The notes: generated by a model not told the origin, from the sequence alone. Shown: positions 1-11,652, numbered from the stretch's first letter. The stretch: 64,000 bases of DNA from Halichoerus grypus (GCF_964656455.1 NC_135721.1:84548754-84612753), one strand, 5' to 3'. Made by a program: numbers and translations.

Positions 1-1684
1 TCCCCACGCCGATTCACTAGAGAGATTGAGATGCTGGTTGCTTTTCAAACACCTCCATGTTCAGGTCTCCTCAGAATGCAGCTGTAAGGTAAGTCTCCCT
101 CCTTTATTTCTGTTCCTTCACAGATGCTCAAAAGCCTAGAATTTGCCCAATCGCTTCTGCCAATTACACCAACTCTGGGTATCTGAGAACAGCAGGTGCA
201 GCCCCAATTTCCTGGCTTTTGAGTGGTAGTAAATGTTTCTCTGAGCAACACCACCACATCCTCTTAAATCATGCCACCCTGGCTCTCGGTACACAGCCTT
301 CTGTCCCGGTGCCAGCCACAGGGTCTGCCCTTTGAGCCGCACAAACGTGAACCCAGCTAACAGGCAGTTGACGCTCTGTGCCCAGGACCAGCTCCCCGCT
401 GTGCAAATAAAAGAGGCAAGCTGTAGAGGGTTCTCCATTCACATGCTACCTCGGACTTCGAGTTGATTCCAAACGGGGCTCAGACTTGAGTCCCAATTTG
501 TGATATACAAAGCGCAATAGGTTCTCCCACCTGATCAAATACAACTAGCGCTCCTGGCTGCTTCCGTATATAATGGACAAGATGGAAAGGAGAAGCAATG
601 GGAAAAAACAAAACAAAACAAAACAATTAGTATTGCTAACCCCTGCTGTAATGATTATTATTGACAAGGTGGAATGACTGAGGTGATACTTGCAACTTCC
701 ACCAGAGTTAACCCTAGCCAGGCTAAACAGTGCAAACTTTAAAAAAATCATTATTATCAAGGACATGTCATACTTCGGAACATGTCCGTGCCACTGAAAG
801 AGATATGGCATCTTTAAATTACCGGGTAACGTGGATATAGACCTGGAGCTCTGCCAAGGTAAAAGTTGTAAAACTGGATTGATTTTTGCTACAGCTTGCT
901 AAGGGCTCCCCAGAGCCGGGATGCAATGTTCAAATACAATAATTGATAGTCTGAAAAAATATTTCTGATAAGTGTGCAGAAGTAACGCAGAGCCCTGCCT
1001 GAGATGAAGTGAGCCTTTGTGGTCTGGCAAACTCTGCAACCAAAGGGACCCAGATCCAAGGCACCGCTAGGGTCTCTGATCAGAGCCACTGGGCTCCCCA
1101 CTCGCTCCAGCCCTCGCTTCCCCACCTCCACCGCCTCGCCTCCTGCCTTTACTGCAGCGTCCTCCAGCTGGAGAGAAAATGGTCTTGGCCTTCAAATGGG
1201 GCATTTGTTAAATGCTGTTGTGGAAAAGTAATTATCCAACAATCAGACCTGTACGTGGAGGGAGAAATCGCCTTCGTTAATACCACCTTGGTAATCCCAG
1301 GGGGCGGAGGGGTCCGCGTTAATCTGACCCCTTTTCAGGCTTGCCTTGGTGAGTTGACCACCCCAAGCTGTGAGTGTGTGTGTCTAAATTGCTCGGAATT
1401 CAATTGAACACATTAAAATTTAAAAAGGATTTAACTGAAATTTTTCAATAGCTCCTGAGAAGGGGGATAATTTATTAGCTTGGAGTAAATTAAAATCTCA
1501 AGCAGGGGTAAAGACTTCGAAGATTACTTTAATACATTTTATATGCTTTCAAAAGAAATGTTCTTTTAAATGGTCCAAAAATCAGCTAATTTTGTCCTAT
1601 TTAGCAAATTACCTCCTAAGGCCACAATGTTGAAAAACTTAACAATTATTATTTTTTTTTAAGGGGAAAAATAGAGGAGGGATA
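1..1684. other. Unassigned low-repeat sequence
   Basis: No interspersed repeat is recognised. The part from about 1150 to 1640 is AT-rich with homeodomain-like TAAT/ATTA cores and looks like conserved noncoding sequence, but this cannot be shown from one genome. The 132-codon frame at 1009-1407 matches nothing I know and has low-complexity composition. A consensus splice donor (AAG|GTAAGT) lies at 86-94, followed at about 100-123 by a pyrimidine tract ending in CAG. The two are far too close to bound an intron. Confidence 0.5.
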
Positions 1685-1685
1685 A

Positions 1686-1713
1686 ACACACACACACACA
1701 CACACACACACAC
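1686..1713. repeat. (CA)n microsatellite
   Basis: Uninterrupted CA dinucleotide array of about 14 units, preceded by a poly-T tract near 1650-1661. Probably length-polymorphic. Confidence 0.95.
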
Positions 1714-2198
1714 CATACACCTTCCATAGGAAACAACTGAACCCTAAATTGCTATGTCTTTTCTATGCCACAGTTAGGATTTTTTTTTTCTTTCTTAATT
1801 CAAAAGTCGGTGAAACGTTTGTGTTACCTTCTGCCAGGCCACTCGGGGGACCTTTTTTCCACATGGTGATTGTAGGCAGAGGAGGGTCTAAGGTTAATGG
1901 AGGGCGCTGGCAGGCTAAGCCCCCATGTGCTATGCTGATAATTTATACCTTTATTTCAGGCTGCATTCACCTGTAGAGCAGAAAGGCCGTGGAGGTGAGG
2001 TGAACTTGTTGCTCTGTTCAGCCCAGAGGCTGTCCTTGTCCTGAAAGGAGATTTTTTTGCTCTGAATTATCTGTGTTATAAAAGACTCCTTCCCAGCTCC
2101 CGCTGACATTTGGAGGCTAAGGGAGGAAGGTTCGATTTCCCTCATCTCTTTCTTTCCTTCACTTCCTGCCCCCCCCATGATAAACAGGTTTGCATTTT
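1714..2198. other. Unassigned sequence
   Basis: Single-copy-looking sequence up to the A-tail of the following L1. No gene, RNA or repeat recognised. Confidence 0.4.
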
Positions 2199-3992
2199 GG
2201 GGAGTTTTCTTTTGTTTTTGTTTTTGTTTTAAATATTCCAGTTTTATTGAGAAATAATTGACATGCATGCCTGTGTAAGTTGAAGGCATGATGGTTTGAT
2301 GTACACGTATCGTGAAGTGATTATCACAATAGGTTCAGCTAACATCCATCTGCTTATATAGATACAATAAAAAGAAAAGAAAGAAGAAAGCAATGTTTTT
2401 TCTTTATGATGAGAATGTTTGGGATTTACTTTCTTAACAACTTTCTTATATATCATACAGCAGCTGCAGTTTTGGACGTCTTGCGTTACATCCCTGGTAC
2501 TTACTTATCTTATAGCTGGAAGTTCCTACCGTTCTGACCACTTTCCTGCAATTCTCTTTCCTCCCACTCCCCCCACTTTTGGTAACCACAAGTCTGATCT
2601 CTTTTTCTAAGAGTCGGTTTTTTGTTTTTCCCCAGATTTCACATATAAGTGATATCTTACAGTATTTGTCTGTCTGACTTATATCACTGAGCATAATACC
2701 CTCAAGGTCCACCCATGTTGTTGTAAATGGTGAGATTTCCTTGCTTTGTTTTGGCTGAATAATATTGATTTGTGTATATATATATATACATATATATATA
2801 CATATATATATATGAATATGTATATGAATATGTATATGAACTTCTTTATCCATTCATCCATCAGTGGACACTTAGGTGGTTTTCAAGACTTTGGTTATTG
2901 TAAATCGTGTTGCTAATGAACATGGGGGTGCACATATCTTTTTGAATTAGTGTCTTAATTGCCTTTGCATATATTCTCAGAAGTGGAATTGCTGGATCAC
3001 AGAGTTCTGTTTTTAATTTTTTGAGGATGCTCCATACCATTTTCCACAGTGGCCGTACCAATTTAGAATCACATCAGCAGTGCACAAGGGTTCGCTTTTC
3101 TCCACATCCTTACCAGCATTTGTTATCTCTTATCTTTTTTGATGATGGCCATTCTAACGGGAGTGGGACAGTACCTCATTGTGGTTTTAATTGGCATTTC
3201 CCTGATGATAAATGATGTTGAGCATCTTTTCATGTGCCTGTTGGCCATCTGTGTATGTTCTTTGGAGAAATATCTATTCAGGTCCTTTGCCCATTTGTTA
3301 ATAGGGTTGTTTGTTTTTTATTTGAGTTGTAGGAGTTCTTCCTACGTTTTAGATATTAACCCCTGGTCAGATATATGTTTTGAAAATATTTTTACCCATT
3401 TCATAAGTTATCTCTTTACTTTGTTGATAATTTCCTTAGCTGGGCAGGAGTTTTTAGTTTAATGTAGTCCCACTTGTTTATTGGTTTTGTTGCTTGTGTT
3501 TTAGGTGTCATGGCCCCCAAAACATTATGAAAACCTGTATCAGGGAGTTTTGTTCTAGGAGTTTTCGGTTTCAGCTTATATTTAAGTCTTTTATCCATTT
3601 CGAGTTAAATTTTTGAGTGGTATAAGATTTGGGTCCAGTTTCATTGTTTGACATGTAAATGTCCAATTATCCCAGCACCACTTATTGAAAAGACTGTCTT
3701 CTCCATCAAATATTCTTGGTTCTCTTGTCAAATATTAGTTGACTGTATAGGCTTGGGTTTATTTCTGCATTCTTGACAGTGTTGCATTGGTTAGTTTGTC
3801 TATTTTTATGACAGTACCATACTGTTTTTGATGACTATAGCTTTATAAAATAGCTTGAAGTCAGGACATGTGACACTTCTTGCTTTGTTTTGCTTTCTCA
3901 GGATTTTCTCGGCTATTTGGGATCGATCTTTTGTGGTTCCATACAAATTTTAGGGTTGTATATTTTCTGCTTCTGTAAAAAATGCCATTAGA

Positions 3993-4193
3993 GGGGCGCC
4001 CGGTGGCTCAGTCATTTAAGGGGCCCACTCTTGATTTTGGCTCAGGTTATGATCTCAGGGTCCTGGGGTTGAGCCCCACGTCAGGCTCTGTGTTCAGTAG
4101 GGAGTCTGCTTGAAATTCTTCCCCTCTCCTTCTGCCTCTCCCCTGGCTCACACACATGTTCTTTCTCTAAAATAAATAAATAAATCTTTAAAA
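3993..4193 (+). mobile_element. SINEC (tRNA-Lys SINE), plus strand
   Basis: The head GGGGCGCCCGGTGGCTCAG, the GGCTCAGGTTATGATC box, a CT-rich middle and an AAATAAATAAATCTTTAAAAAA tail are all present. It lies inside the L1 at 2199-6090. The flanks repeat AA(T/C)GCCATTAGA at about 3980-3992 and 4195-4206, a target-site duplication with one mismatch. Confidence 0.95.
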
Positions 4194-5533
4194 AACGCCA
4201 TTAGAATCTCGGGATATCATTGAATCTATAGATGGCTTTCAGTAGTATTGACATTTTAACAATATTAATTATTCCAATCTGTAAACATGGAATGTCTTTC
4301 CTTTTATTTGGTCTTCTTCAATTTCTTTCATCAAAATCTTACAGTTTTCAGAATAGAACTCTTTCAGCTTCTTAGTTTAATCTATTCCTAATTATTTTAT
4401 TGTTTTTGATTTTTTGTAAATGAGATCTATTTATTTCTTTTTCAGAAATTTTATTATTATTGAATAAGAATGCTACTGGTTTTTGTATATTATTTTTGTA
4501 TCCTGTAACTACTGAATTCAGTGATTAGAGCTAATAGCTCTTTTGTTGAGTCTTTAGGATTTTCTATGTATAAAATCATGTCATCTGCAAATAGAGACAA
4601 TTTTACTTCTTCCTTTCCAATTCTGAGACCTTTTATTTTTTCTTGCCTCATTTCTCTAGATAGGACTACTAGTACTTTGTTAAATAATAGTGGTAAAAGT
4701 GGGCACCCTTGTCTTGCTCCTGATGGTAGAGGAAAAGATTTTTTCCTTTCTCCACTGATTATGAAGTTTGTTGTAGGCTTGTCATATATGGCCTTTATTA
4801 TGTTGAGACATGTTCTTTCTATGCCTAATTTATTGAGTTTTTATCATGATTGGATGTTGAATTTTGTTGAATGATAATTATTTCTCTTCTTTCATTCTAT
4901 TAACTAGTAGAATTAATTCTATTCTCTTTTTGCTTGGTTAGTCTAGCTAAGCGTTTATCCATTTTAACTTTTCAAAGAACCAACTCTTAGATTGGTTGAT
5001 CTTGTCTATCATTTTCCTGTTCCCTATTTTATTTAGTTTTGCTCTATTCTTTATTATTTCCTTTCTTCTGCTAACTTTGGTCTCTGTTTGTCCTTCTTTT
5101 TCTAGTTCCTTAAGGCACTGAGTTAGGTTGCTTATTTGGGATCTTTCTTGCTTCTTAATGTAGGTGTTTATTGCTATGAACTTCCCTCTCAGAACTGCGT
5201 TTGCTGCATCCCACAAGTTCTGCTATGTTGTGTTTCCATCTTCATTGTCTCAAGAAACTTTTAAATTTCTCCTTTAATTTCTTCTTTGATTCATTGGTTG
5301 ATTAGGAGAATGTTGTTGAATTTGCATGTGTTGTGAATTTTCCAGTTTTCTTCTCGTTATCGATTTCTGGTTTCATGCCATTGTGTCAGAGAAGATACTC
5401 TGTATGATTTCAGTCTTCTTGCATTTCCTAAGACTTATTTTGTGGCCTAACATATGGTCTGTCCTAGACAATGCTGCATGTGCACTTGAGAAGAATGTGT
5501 ATTCTGCTCTTGTTGGATAAGATATTCTATATC

Positions 5534-5544
5534 ATATATATATA

Positions 5545-5593
<49 letters not shown>
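5534..5593. repeat. (TA)n/(TG)n tract inside L1
   Basis: About 60 bp of alternating TA with a short TGTGTG interruption, expanded within the old ORF2 region. It is likely unstable in length and breaks the L1 frame. Confidence 0.92.
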
Positions 5594-5595
<2 letters not shown>

Positions 5596-6090
5596 TATAT
5601 ATGGCTATTGGGTCCATTTGGTCTACAGTGGTTTTTAAGTCTGCTGTTGCTTTATTGATTCTCTCTCTGGATGATCTAGAGATTTTTGAGAGTGGAGTAT
5701 GAACGTCTCCAACTAATATTGTATTACTGTTTATTTCTCCTTTTAGTTCTGTTAGTTTTTGCTTTATATTTTTAGGTGCTCCAATGTTGGAGGTATAAAT
5801 GTTTGTAATCATTATATCTTCTTGATATATTTACTCCTTTCTTATTATATAATAACCTTCTTTGTCTCTCTTCACCATTTTTAGTTTAAAGTCTATTTTG
5901 TCTGATATAAGTATAGCTACCCCCCTTTTTATTCAGTGACCATCATTTGAAATGTCTTTTCCCATCCTTTCACTCAGTTTCACTCTAGTTTAAGGCTAAC
6001 ATGAGTCTCTTGGTGGCAGCATATTGTTGAATCTTGTTTTTGTATCCATTTAGCCATTTTATGTAATACCCTTTTTCTCTTGTGTTTTGA

Positions 6091-6949
6091 TGGGGTCTTT
6101 TTTTGAGAATGTGTGTGTGTTGGGGGCGAGTCCATATGCCTTCCAGTTGTGTAACTGTTCCTACAAAGAAGTTTTCTTTCCTTTTTTTTTCCTTCAGGTT
6201 TCTTGGTATTTCATATTACAGATGAAATTTTCATGTTAGTTTCTTAGTTTGGTTTTCCTATAGTACATGGATAATGATATAAATTTGGACCCCACATACA
6301 CTTGTGACACAAGCCTGAGGTCTTCATTTCTTACAGGAGATTTTTTTTTCTCTCCCATAGCTGAAGGCAGATGGCAAGTTGCATTGCTGTTTCTTCAGGT
6401 TAGTGAATGGAGTTTTAATTCTTTTCATGGCCTAGGTGACCCTTCAAAACTCCAGGCTTTACCAAAATGGCTTATTCCATCTCTTGACCTTGTGTAGGTG
6501 AAAGGTGTCCCCACCTGTCCCACTTGGGTGTTGAGGTCCCAGTCCCAATCCCTATGGTCTGTTTTGGGAAATACACTCCAGCAAGCAGTGATGGGGTCTG
6601 TTCTAGTTTTGCATTGAGTGCCCAGTTCCTCATACTTGGAAAGTTCCTTTTGTTCTTTTGAATTTGCTTGTGCATTAGAACTTAATATATCTGTTTCATA
6701 TGTTCGTATCAGGAGGAGACCTCTCTACGTTAGCTGGGTGTGCCATATCACTGAAGTCTCACACAGATATTTAGACTATTTAGAGCTATATGTGGTGGTA
6801 ATTAACTTTTTTTTAATGTAAAAAGTTTTTATTTTCCAAAAGTTGGGAAGAATGGCTTCATTTGATGAGCAACTATTACATGACTTTAGGTAGAGGAGTG
6901 ATGTAGGAGTTGCATTTTATCAATGATTCAGCTCTTATGCACTTGTCTG
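6091..6949. other. Unassigned sequence 5' of the old L1
   Basis: It follows the 5' edge of the minus-strand L1 and could be more of that element (ORF1/5' UTR) too diverged for me to recognise. No open frame of note. Confidence 0.35.
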
Positions 6950-7188
6950 CTTTTGCCAGTCATTTACAATGTGCTGGGCATTGTCCTAAGCACTTTGTTG
7001 CAATATCTGATTTAGTCCTCACCATTCCTATTATGTGGATACTATGGTTAACTCCATGTGAGCAAACCTTTTTTGCTGATGAGGAAACCCAATTAGAGGA
7101 TAGATAAACTTGTCCAAAGTAACTTGATTGGGAAGTTTTGCAGTAGTATTTATACCTTAACAGTCTGCCTACAGGGTCCATGCTATAC
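6950..7188 (-). repeat. MIR SINE, minus strand
   Basis: It reads in order: a 'tgtgctgggcattgtcctaa' type 3' core, 'atgaggaaaccc', a 'cttgtccaaagtaact' segment and a decayed tRNA-like head ending near 'ggtccatgctatac'. This is a MIR in reverse orientation at high divergence. Confidence 0.75.
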
Positions 7189-7195
7189 GTATAGC

Positions 7196-7260
7196 AATGA
7201 TGATGATGATAATTAATAGTAGTAGTATGCTGGTAATAATAATGATAATAATAATTGCAG
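7196..7260. repeat. (GAT)n/(AAT)n-rich short tandem repeats
   Basis: Runs of GATGATGATGATAAT, TAGTAGTAG and AATAATAATGATAATAATAAT between two MIR copies. Confidence 0.8.
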
Positions 7261-7620
7261 TTAAGTAAGTGCAACTGTATTCCAGGAAATTGTTGAAAAG
7301 CATTTTTTAAACATTTTGTTTATTTACTTTAAGTAATCTCTACACTCAACATGGGGCTTGAACTCACACTGCCAAGATCAAGAGTTGCGTGCTCTACTGA
7401 ATGAGCCACCAGGTGCCCCTGTTGAAATGTTGAAAAGATTTTACAAATTAACTGATTTATATCATCACAACAATCCCATGAACCAGTTATTATTATCCTC
7501 AGTTTATAGGTAAAACAAACAAACAAACCCAAAAAACTAAGGCATAGGCTAAAAGTCACATAGCTTGTAAATGGTAGGTTTGGGTTTGAACCAGGCATTT
7601 GTACTCTGGAGCTAACTCCA
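7255..7620 (-). repeat. MIR SINE, minus strand, split by SINEC
   Basis: MIR-like sequence at 7255-7300 resumes at 7429-7620. The second part has 'attattatcctcagtttataggt', 'aaaagtcacatagcttgtaaatggtagg' like features and the 'gggtttgaaccaggcatt' tRNA-like region. The intervening 7301-7428 is a SINEC insertion. Confidence 0.72.
7301..7428 (-). mobile_element. Old SINEC, minus strand, short form
   Basis: The SINEC head in reverse (GAGCCACCAGGTGCCCC) ends near 7420, with 'atggggcttgaactcac' and 'aagatcaagagttgcgtgctctact' before it. This is an older SINEC subfamily without the CT-rich middle. A direct repeat TGTTGAAAAG occurs at 7291-7300 and 7429-7438, consistent with a target-site duplication. 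Confidence 0.85.
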
Positions 7621-8450
7621 ATAATTCATCCTCAGTGTTGGGGAAGAATGAAGACTGGTTAGCTGTGTGCCCTAGCCATGCAGTAAGGAAAAAACCAGGG
7701 TTTGAGCTGAAGAGGTGGTCATGAGAATGGGGTAGGGACAGATATGACAGCCACAAAGGAGCTAAAACAACACCATTTGACATCATATGGGTCTGGGAGC
7801 AGAAAAGTCTGGAGTCAGGGAGTACCTGAGGCTCTTTTCCTGAACTTCGGCTTGTGTTGGATCTTAGTGCCTTTACCCACAGTGGGTGAGAACAGTTTGG
7901 ACACAAACATATGCTTTGTTCTAGAAAAGAAATATGAGACTGAGAAGTTTGGTTCAATTTAACTATTATTTCAATAACAGTTAATTGAGGGTCTGCCAAT
8001 TAAATAACTCAGGAACATCTGTGCTTGCTTTTTGTGAAATGAATTTTCTGCAAAGTGAATGCTTACCCTTTTATACCTAAGTAAATATTTACATTTGGTT
8101 TACTTAAAGTGAAGGGCACCTCACCACCATTTTGTCTAATAGATGGCCATTCAATTACATATTTTCTAAAGGTATAAAATTCAGTGGCAATTTAACCAGT
8201 TATTCACAAAATCCACAGGCCATGCATGTCTTGAGTATTATGCTTGCTGTCCTTTTTAAATAAAAGTGAGTTTCCTCATAAACCACCAGGAGCTCATAAA
8301 GGGGTTTGATTTCCTAGAGTCATGATAGATTTGCAGCAATCTATCCAGACACTTTTACGTGGCTCCTCCTTCTGACCACAGACATACATTTTCAAGACAG
8401 GTGGCCTGTGTTGGGAGTAGTCTGGGGACATGAATGAGACAAAAGCTAAG
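7621..8450. other. Unassigned sequence
   Basis: No repeat or gene recognised between the MIR and the tRNA-like element. Confidence 0.35.
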
Positions 8451-8524
8451 TGGCCCACATGGGCACTGAACCCCTAACCTTCGCCTCATTAGCACGAAGC
8501 TCCAACCATCTGAGCTTACCCGCC
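8451..8524 (-). pseudogene. tRNA-Ile(AAT)-like pseudogene
   Basis: The minus strand holds 74 nt that align without gaps to the layout of nuclear tRNA-Ile with anticodon AAT. They comprise a 7-nt acceptor strand, a D-stem GCTC/GAGC that pairs perfectly, the anticodon loop CTAATGA, a variable AGGTT, a T-loop TTCAGTG and a discriminator A. Decay is visible: T8 is A, the acceptor stem has mismatched or wobble pairs at its inner part, the anticodon stem has a G-G mismatch, and the B-box GGTTCAGTGCC departs from GGTTCGANTCC. It is unlikely to be a working tRNA. It is not part of a SINEC, which is tRNA-Lys derived. Confidence 0.75.
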
Positions 8525-8854
8525 ACAGACTAATGATGTGCGCATGGAGGCACAGTCACATCAATCACATTTTCTGAAGCAAAACTCACCACCCTGAAAG
8601 TAACCGGAAGAACCATCCATAGAGGTCTCATCACTGAGGGAAAGCAAAGCCATCTTAATGGATAGCTGAAGTGCTTCTTTTCTACGAAGCATTCATTCAT
8701 CATCCCATAAGCCAACAGGACTTGAAGATTCTAGGAATTCACATTAGCTAATTCATACTTTTAAAAATGTACCTGTTCTTCCAGGTTGCTCTGGCCAGAA
8801 TAGATGGGTTTGTGATTCCGAGACCTTAACTAGTAAAGCTTTTGAAAGTCCTCG
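8525..8854. other. Unassigned sequence
   Basis: No feature recognised beyond the tRNA-like element. Confidence 0.35.
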
Positions 8855-9045
8855 GGTAGGAATTCTTAATCTGTTCTCGTAGATGGATGTTTCGTGGTTG
8901 TGTCTCAGCCCTCAGAGGATCTATAAGCTCCAGAAACGTTGTGTGTGTGTGTGTGTGTGTGCACAAGTGGATATTTTTTTTTCTTTGTAGAATATTCATA
9001 GTTTCCTTTAGACCCTCAGAGGTATCTGGGGTGCAAAGCCTATGA
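8855..9045. repeat. Possible MER-type DNA element containing (GT)n
   Basis: The order 'gaattcttaatctgt', 'ggatctataagctcc', 'aacgttgtgtgtgtg', 'ctttagaccctcagaggtatc' resembles a nonautonomous hAT-like dispersed repeat whose middle often carries TG repeats. The (GT)n array is at 8940-8960. The family is not named with confidence. Confidence 0.42.
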
Positions 9046-9689
9046 TCTGAAGGCTTACATCTATAAAGAAACTAAAAGGGAAAAATGTATTTACCATAAA
9101 ACTGGCACTAGATAAGAAGCCAACTGTCATATTATTTTTAATGATGAACAGAGGAGAAGGTTGATGCCATGGGAAACATATGCGAACATCTGATGGCCTG
9201 AGGTTGGAGGTGTACTTGTGTTGCAGAAGCAACTATATTCACCCGTAAAATGTATGAGTTTTTGTACCTCTTACCAGCAAGCAGTGGGGAAATCTGATGA
9301 GACTTCGTACCTTGACACTAAAACTCTGAACTCCTATATGAGAGATCATGAAGAGTTAGCAGGAATGGCTAGTGGGCTGTGTTCTGGTTTATGGAAAACA
9401 GTTGCTCATTTTAGCCAAAAAAGACTACTTCGGAAAGGAGGAAAAGGAGAACTAATCCATGGTCTTCCACTTTCCCCTTCTACATATTCTGGAAAACTCC
9501 CAGCGGGACTGAAGAGTTGGAATATGTAAATAACCTGGCATCAGAATAGGGCTAGAGGCCTCACCAGAGGAAAATAAGAATAAGAAAGGCAAGGAGAATA
9601 GAACACAGCAACTTCTATTTGTTTACCTGGGGTCTATAACTGTGTCTGTGCTCGGGTGGCAGAGGTAAGTGCTCCTGATGGAGACTGTC
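9046..9689. other. Unassigned sequence
   Basis: A 103-codon plus-strand frame at 9218-9529 has no recognisable domain and is probably chance. Nothing else identified. Confidence 0.35.
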
Positions 9690-9865
9690 AGACCCACACA
9701 GGACCGAGGCCCAGAGCAAAATGAGAATGCGGGGCCTTGTGTTTAAAAATTGCTAAGAATTTAAAAGTGGTGACAGGAGTGCATTCAACCAAACACAGGG
9801 CCCTTCTAAGTGTGGGGTCTTTGCAGCTGCCCATGAAGCCAGCTCTGGGCCCCTAAAGTCTACCG
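9690..9865. repeat. Probable dispersed repeat of unassigned family
   Basis: The block 'acaggaccgaggcccagag', 'tgcggggccttgtgttt', 'attgctaagaatttaaaagtgg', 'cacagggcccttctaag' resembles a repeat seen widely in mammalian DNA. I cannot name the family from memory. Confidence 0.4.
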
Positions 9866-10589
9866 CATTACCATACAATTAAAAGTTAGAGCCCATTTTC
9901 ACTGAGCTCCAATGCTGTCCTGTTCCCAGCTCATGATAAAGTTTCACTGGTCCACAAGCAAGAGCACATCTAGATGATCTAAATGTATTCAACACAAAAG
10001 TTCTTCTTTAGCTTGAGAGTCTATCCTTGAGAATATTGTGATGCTAAAATGCCTTTTTTTTTTCTTGATGAACTGATAGGAAGAGTAGATGGTAGACATT
10101 TGTTTGTCCTATTTCCTTAATTGGTAAAATAAAGAGTTTATTAGCTATGTCAAGAATCTAATTAAAAAAGAATTACTGGTATAGGAGTCACTTGAGGTAC
10201 ATAATGTTAAATAGATAGATTGAAAAAAAAAACATGGTGTTGTTGAGTAAAACACAGAGTGAGATCTAAAGCACAATATCATACACATACAAATAAAAAT
10301 AACTGCATTTCAAAGATTTATGCATATCAGGGATATTTACCAAATGTGGGGTGGCGGAGGGGAGGAGAGGGTTGAGAATAGGGTTAAAGGAAAAATCATA
10401 AAATAACAAAAGGGTCTTGTACCAACTGATGTTCACGGTGTGCCTTAACAGAATCTAATTGATTGAACTTTCATCGCCTGAGGTCCAGAATACAGACCAT
10501 GCCCCTACTAATTCTAGAAATTCCAACTGCAGAAGCATAGCCACCTGTGATGGGTAGCCCTGCGCCCCTTACTGTTTCTCAGTTCACCC
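9866..10589. other. Unassigned sequence
   Basis: AT-rich, with a short purine-rich block near 10349-10375. No repeat or gene recognised. Confidence 0.35.
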
Positions 10590-10812
10590 CCAAACCAGCA
10601 TTCCAATAGCACTTTATGGTTTGCAAAGTAATTTTTTCTTTATTAGCTCTTCAGATCCTTGCAACACGCTAGTGTTGTTGATATTATTATCCTCATTTTA
10701 CAGCAAGAAACCTGAAACTCAGAAAGATTAAGGTAATTAACCAGTCAACAAAAACATGGTGGAATCTAGGTTCAGAGCCAAGTCTTCTGACTTTTATAAC
10801 TATGCTTTTTTC
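10590..10812 (-). repeat. MIR SINE, minus strand
   Basis: The order 'agcactttatggtttgcaaag', 'attattatcctcattttaca', 'gaaactcagaaag', 'ctaggttcagagccaagtct' and a final 'cttttataactatgc' is a MIR read backwards. Confidence 0.78.
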
Positions 10813-11465
10813 AGTCTCCTCCCAAAGATCACCTTCCTCATAGAATGAGGTTCATCGTATGTTAAGGGTGCTGGCAAAATTACGAAATGTTTGCTGTTAT
10901 GAAAAATCTACTGGTGGCATCTCTGATTGCACTTACAAATGAAGAAGGCATTCCTTCCTCTGGAGAGCGACCTCTATCTCCTTCCTTACTGTTCCTTCTC
11001 TCATCCTGAGATCCGAATTACAGCGCCAAAGTGACCCTCGGAGACATTTTGCTCCCAATTGGGACAAAAATCAAATAATTTTAGGAGAGATTAACGTTTT
11101 AAATGATCTAGGTCTGATTTTCTAAGAGTCTTTAGTGTACACGTCATGTCTACAGCCTTGCAGATGGGCCATTTTTGCTCGTGGCTACCTTGAATCTCCC
11201 CTGGTGCACTAGTAATTCTTTTCCTGTCTTCAGAAAAACAGCTGCTCATATCCAATGCATACCTGAACAGTGTTACAAAGCTCTCTTTTACTTGCCCTTC
11301 TTTAGACTAATTAAACCAAGATTCTTTTTGCATTTCCTTACAGAGACTATTCTCAGGACTTTAACCATTTTTGGTTTTCTTTCCTTTGCACTTGACACTC
11401 TCTCATTCCTCCTTTCTCTTAGACGTTGCATGGTATCTTTAGATACCAACTGTGATAGCTTAGAT
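10813..11465. other. Unassigned sequence
   Basis: A 98-codon plus frame at 11175-11471 is hydrophobic but matches no known protein and lacks splice or start context. No repeat recognised. Confidence 0.35.
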
Positions 11466-11652
11466 CAGTGATTGTCAAAGTATAGGTTCTGGAAAGCAGC
11501 ATCAGCATCACCAGAGAATTTGCTAGAAAGGCAAATTATCATGCGCCACACCAGACCTCCCAAATCAGAAACTCTGGCGATGGGGTTCTACAATCCAGTT
11601 TAATAAACCCTCCAGGGAATTCTGATGTATGTTAAAGTTTGACAATTACTTT
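11466..11652. mobile_element. MER5A/B-type hAT-Charlie nonautonomous DNA transposon
   Basis: Terminal inverted repeats CAGTGATTGTCAAA and TTTGACAATTACT bound about 187 bp. The internal pieces 'agcatcagcatcaccag', 'cacaccagacctcccaaatc', 'agaaactctgg' and 'ggaattctgatg' are typical of MER5. The element is fossil. Confidence 0.85.

Larger units (their letters stand above)
2230..6070 (-). pseudogene. L1 ORF2 remnant (endonuclease/reverse transcriptase), broken
   Basis: Short open pieces of L1 ORF2 are recognisable in all three minus frames. They include an 89-residue piece at 4947-5216 and RT-domain sequence around 4521-4874 read in reverse. The FADD catalytic motif survives at 4580-4591. Frameshifts, stops and expanded (TA)n tracts prevent a full product. 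The region approximates the usual 3.8-kb ORF2 without a clear 5' start. Confidence 0.8.
2199..6090 (-). mobile_element. Old L1 (L1M-type), minus strand, split by a SINEC
   Basis: Read on the minus strand this is about 3.65 kb of L1. The T-rich stretch at 2199-2230 is the reversed A-tail. It is followed by 3' UTR with a (TA)n tract near 2777-2820, then most of ORF2 running back to the endonuclease region near 5900-6070. The reverse-transcriptase motif FADD is encoded at 4580-4591. The reading frame is broken many times, so the copy is long dead. A SINEC at 3993-4193 interrupts it and the L1 sequence resumes directly after. The divergence fits an L1MA/L1MB-age family; the subfamily is not certain. 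Confidence 0.88.

Noticed and set aside
1009..1407. 132-codon open frame
   Set aside because: No recognisable domain, low-complexity composition, no codon or splice evidence, and the region looks like noncoding sequence.
8451..8524. Functional tRNA-Ile gene
   Set aside because: Acceptor and anticodon stem mismatches, A at position 8 and a degenerate B-box make expression and folding unlikely.
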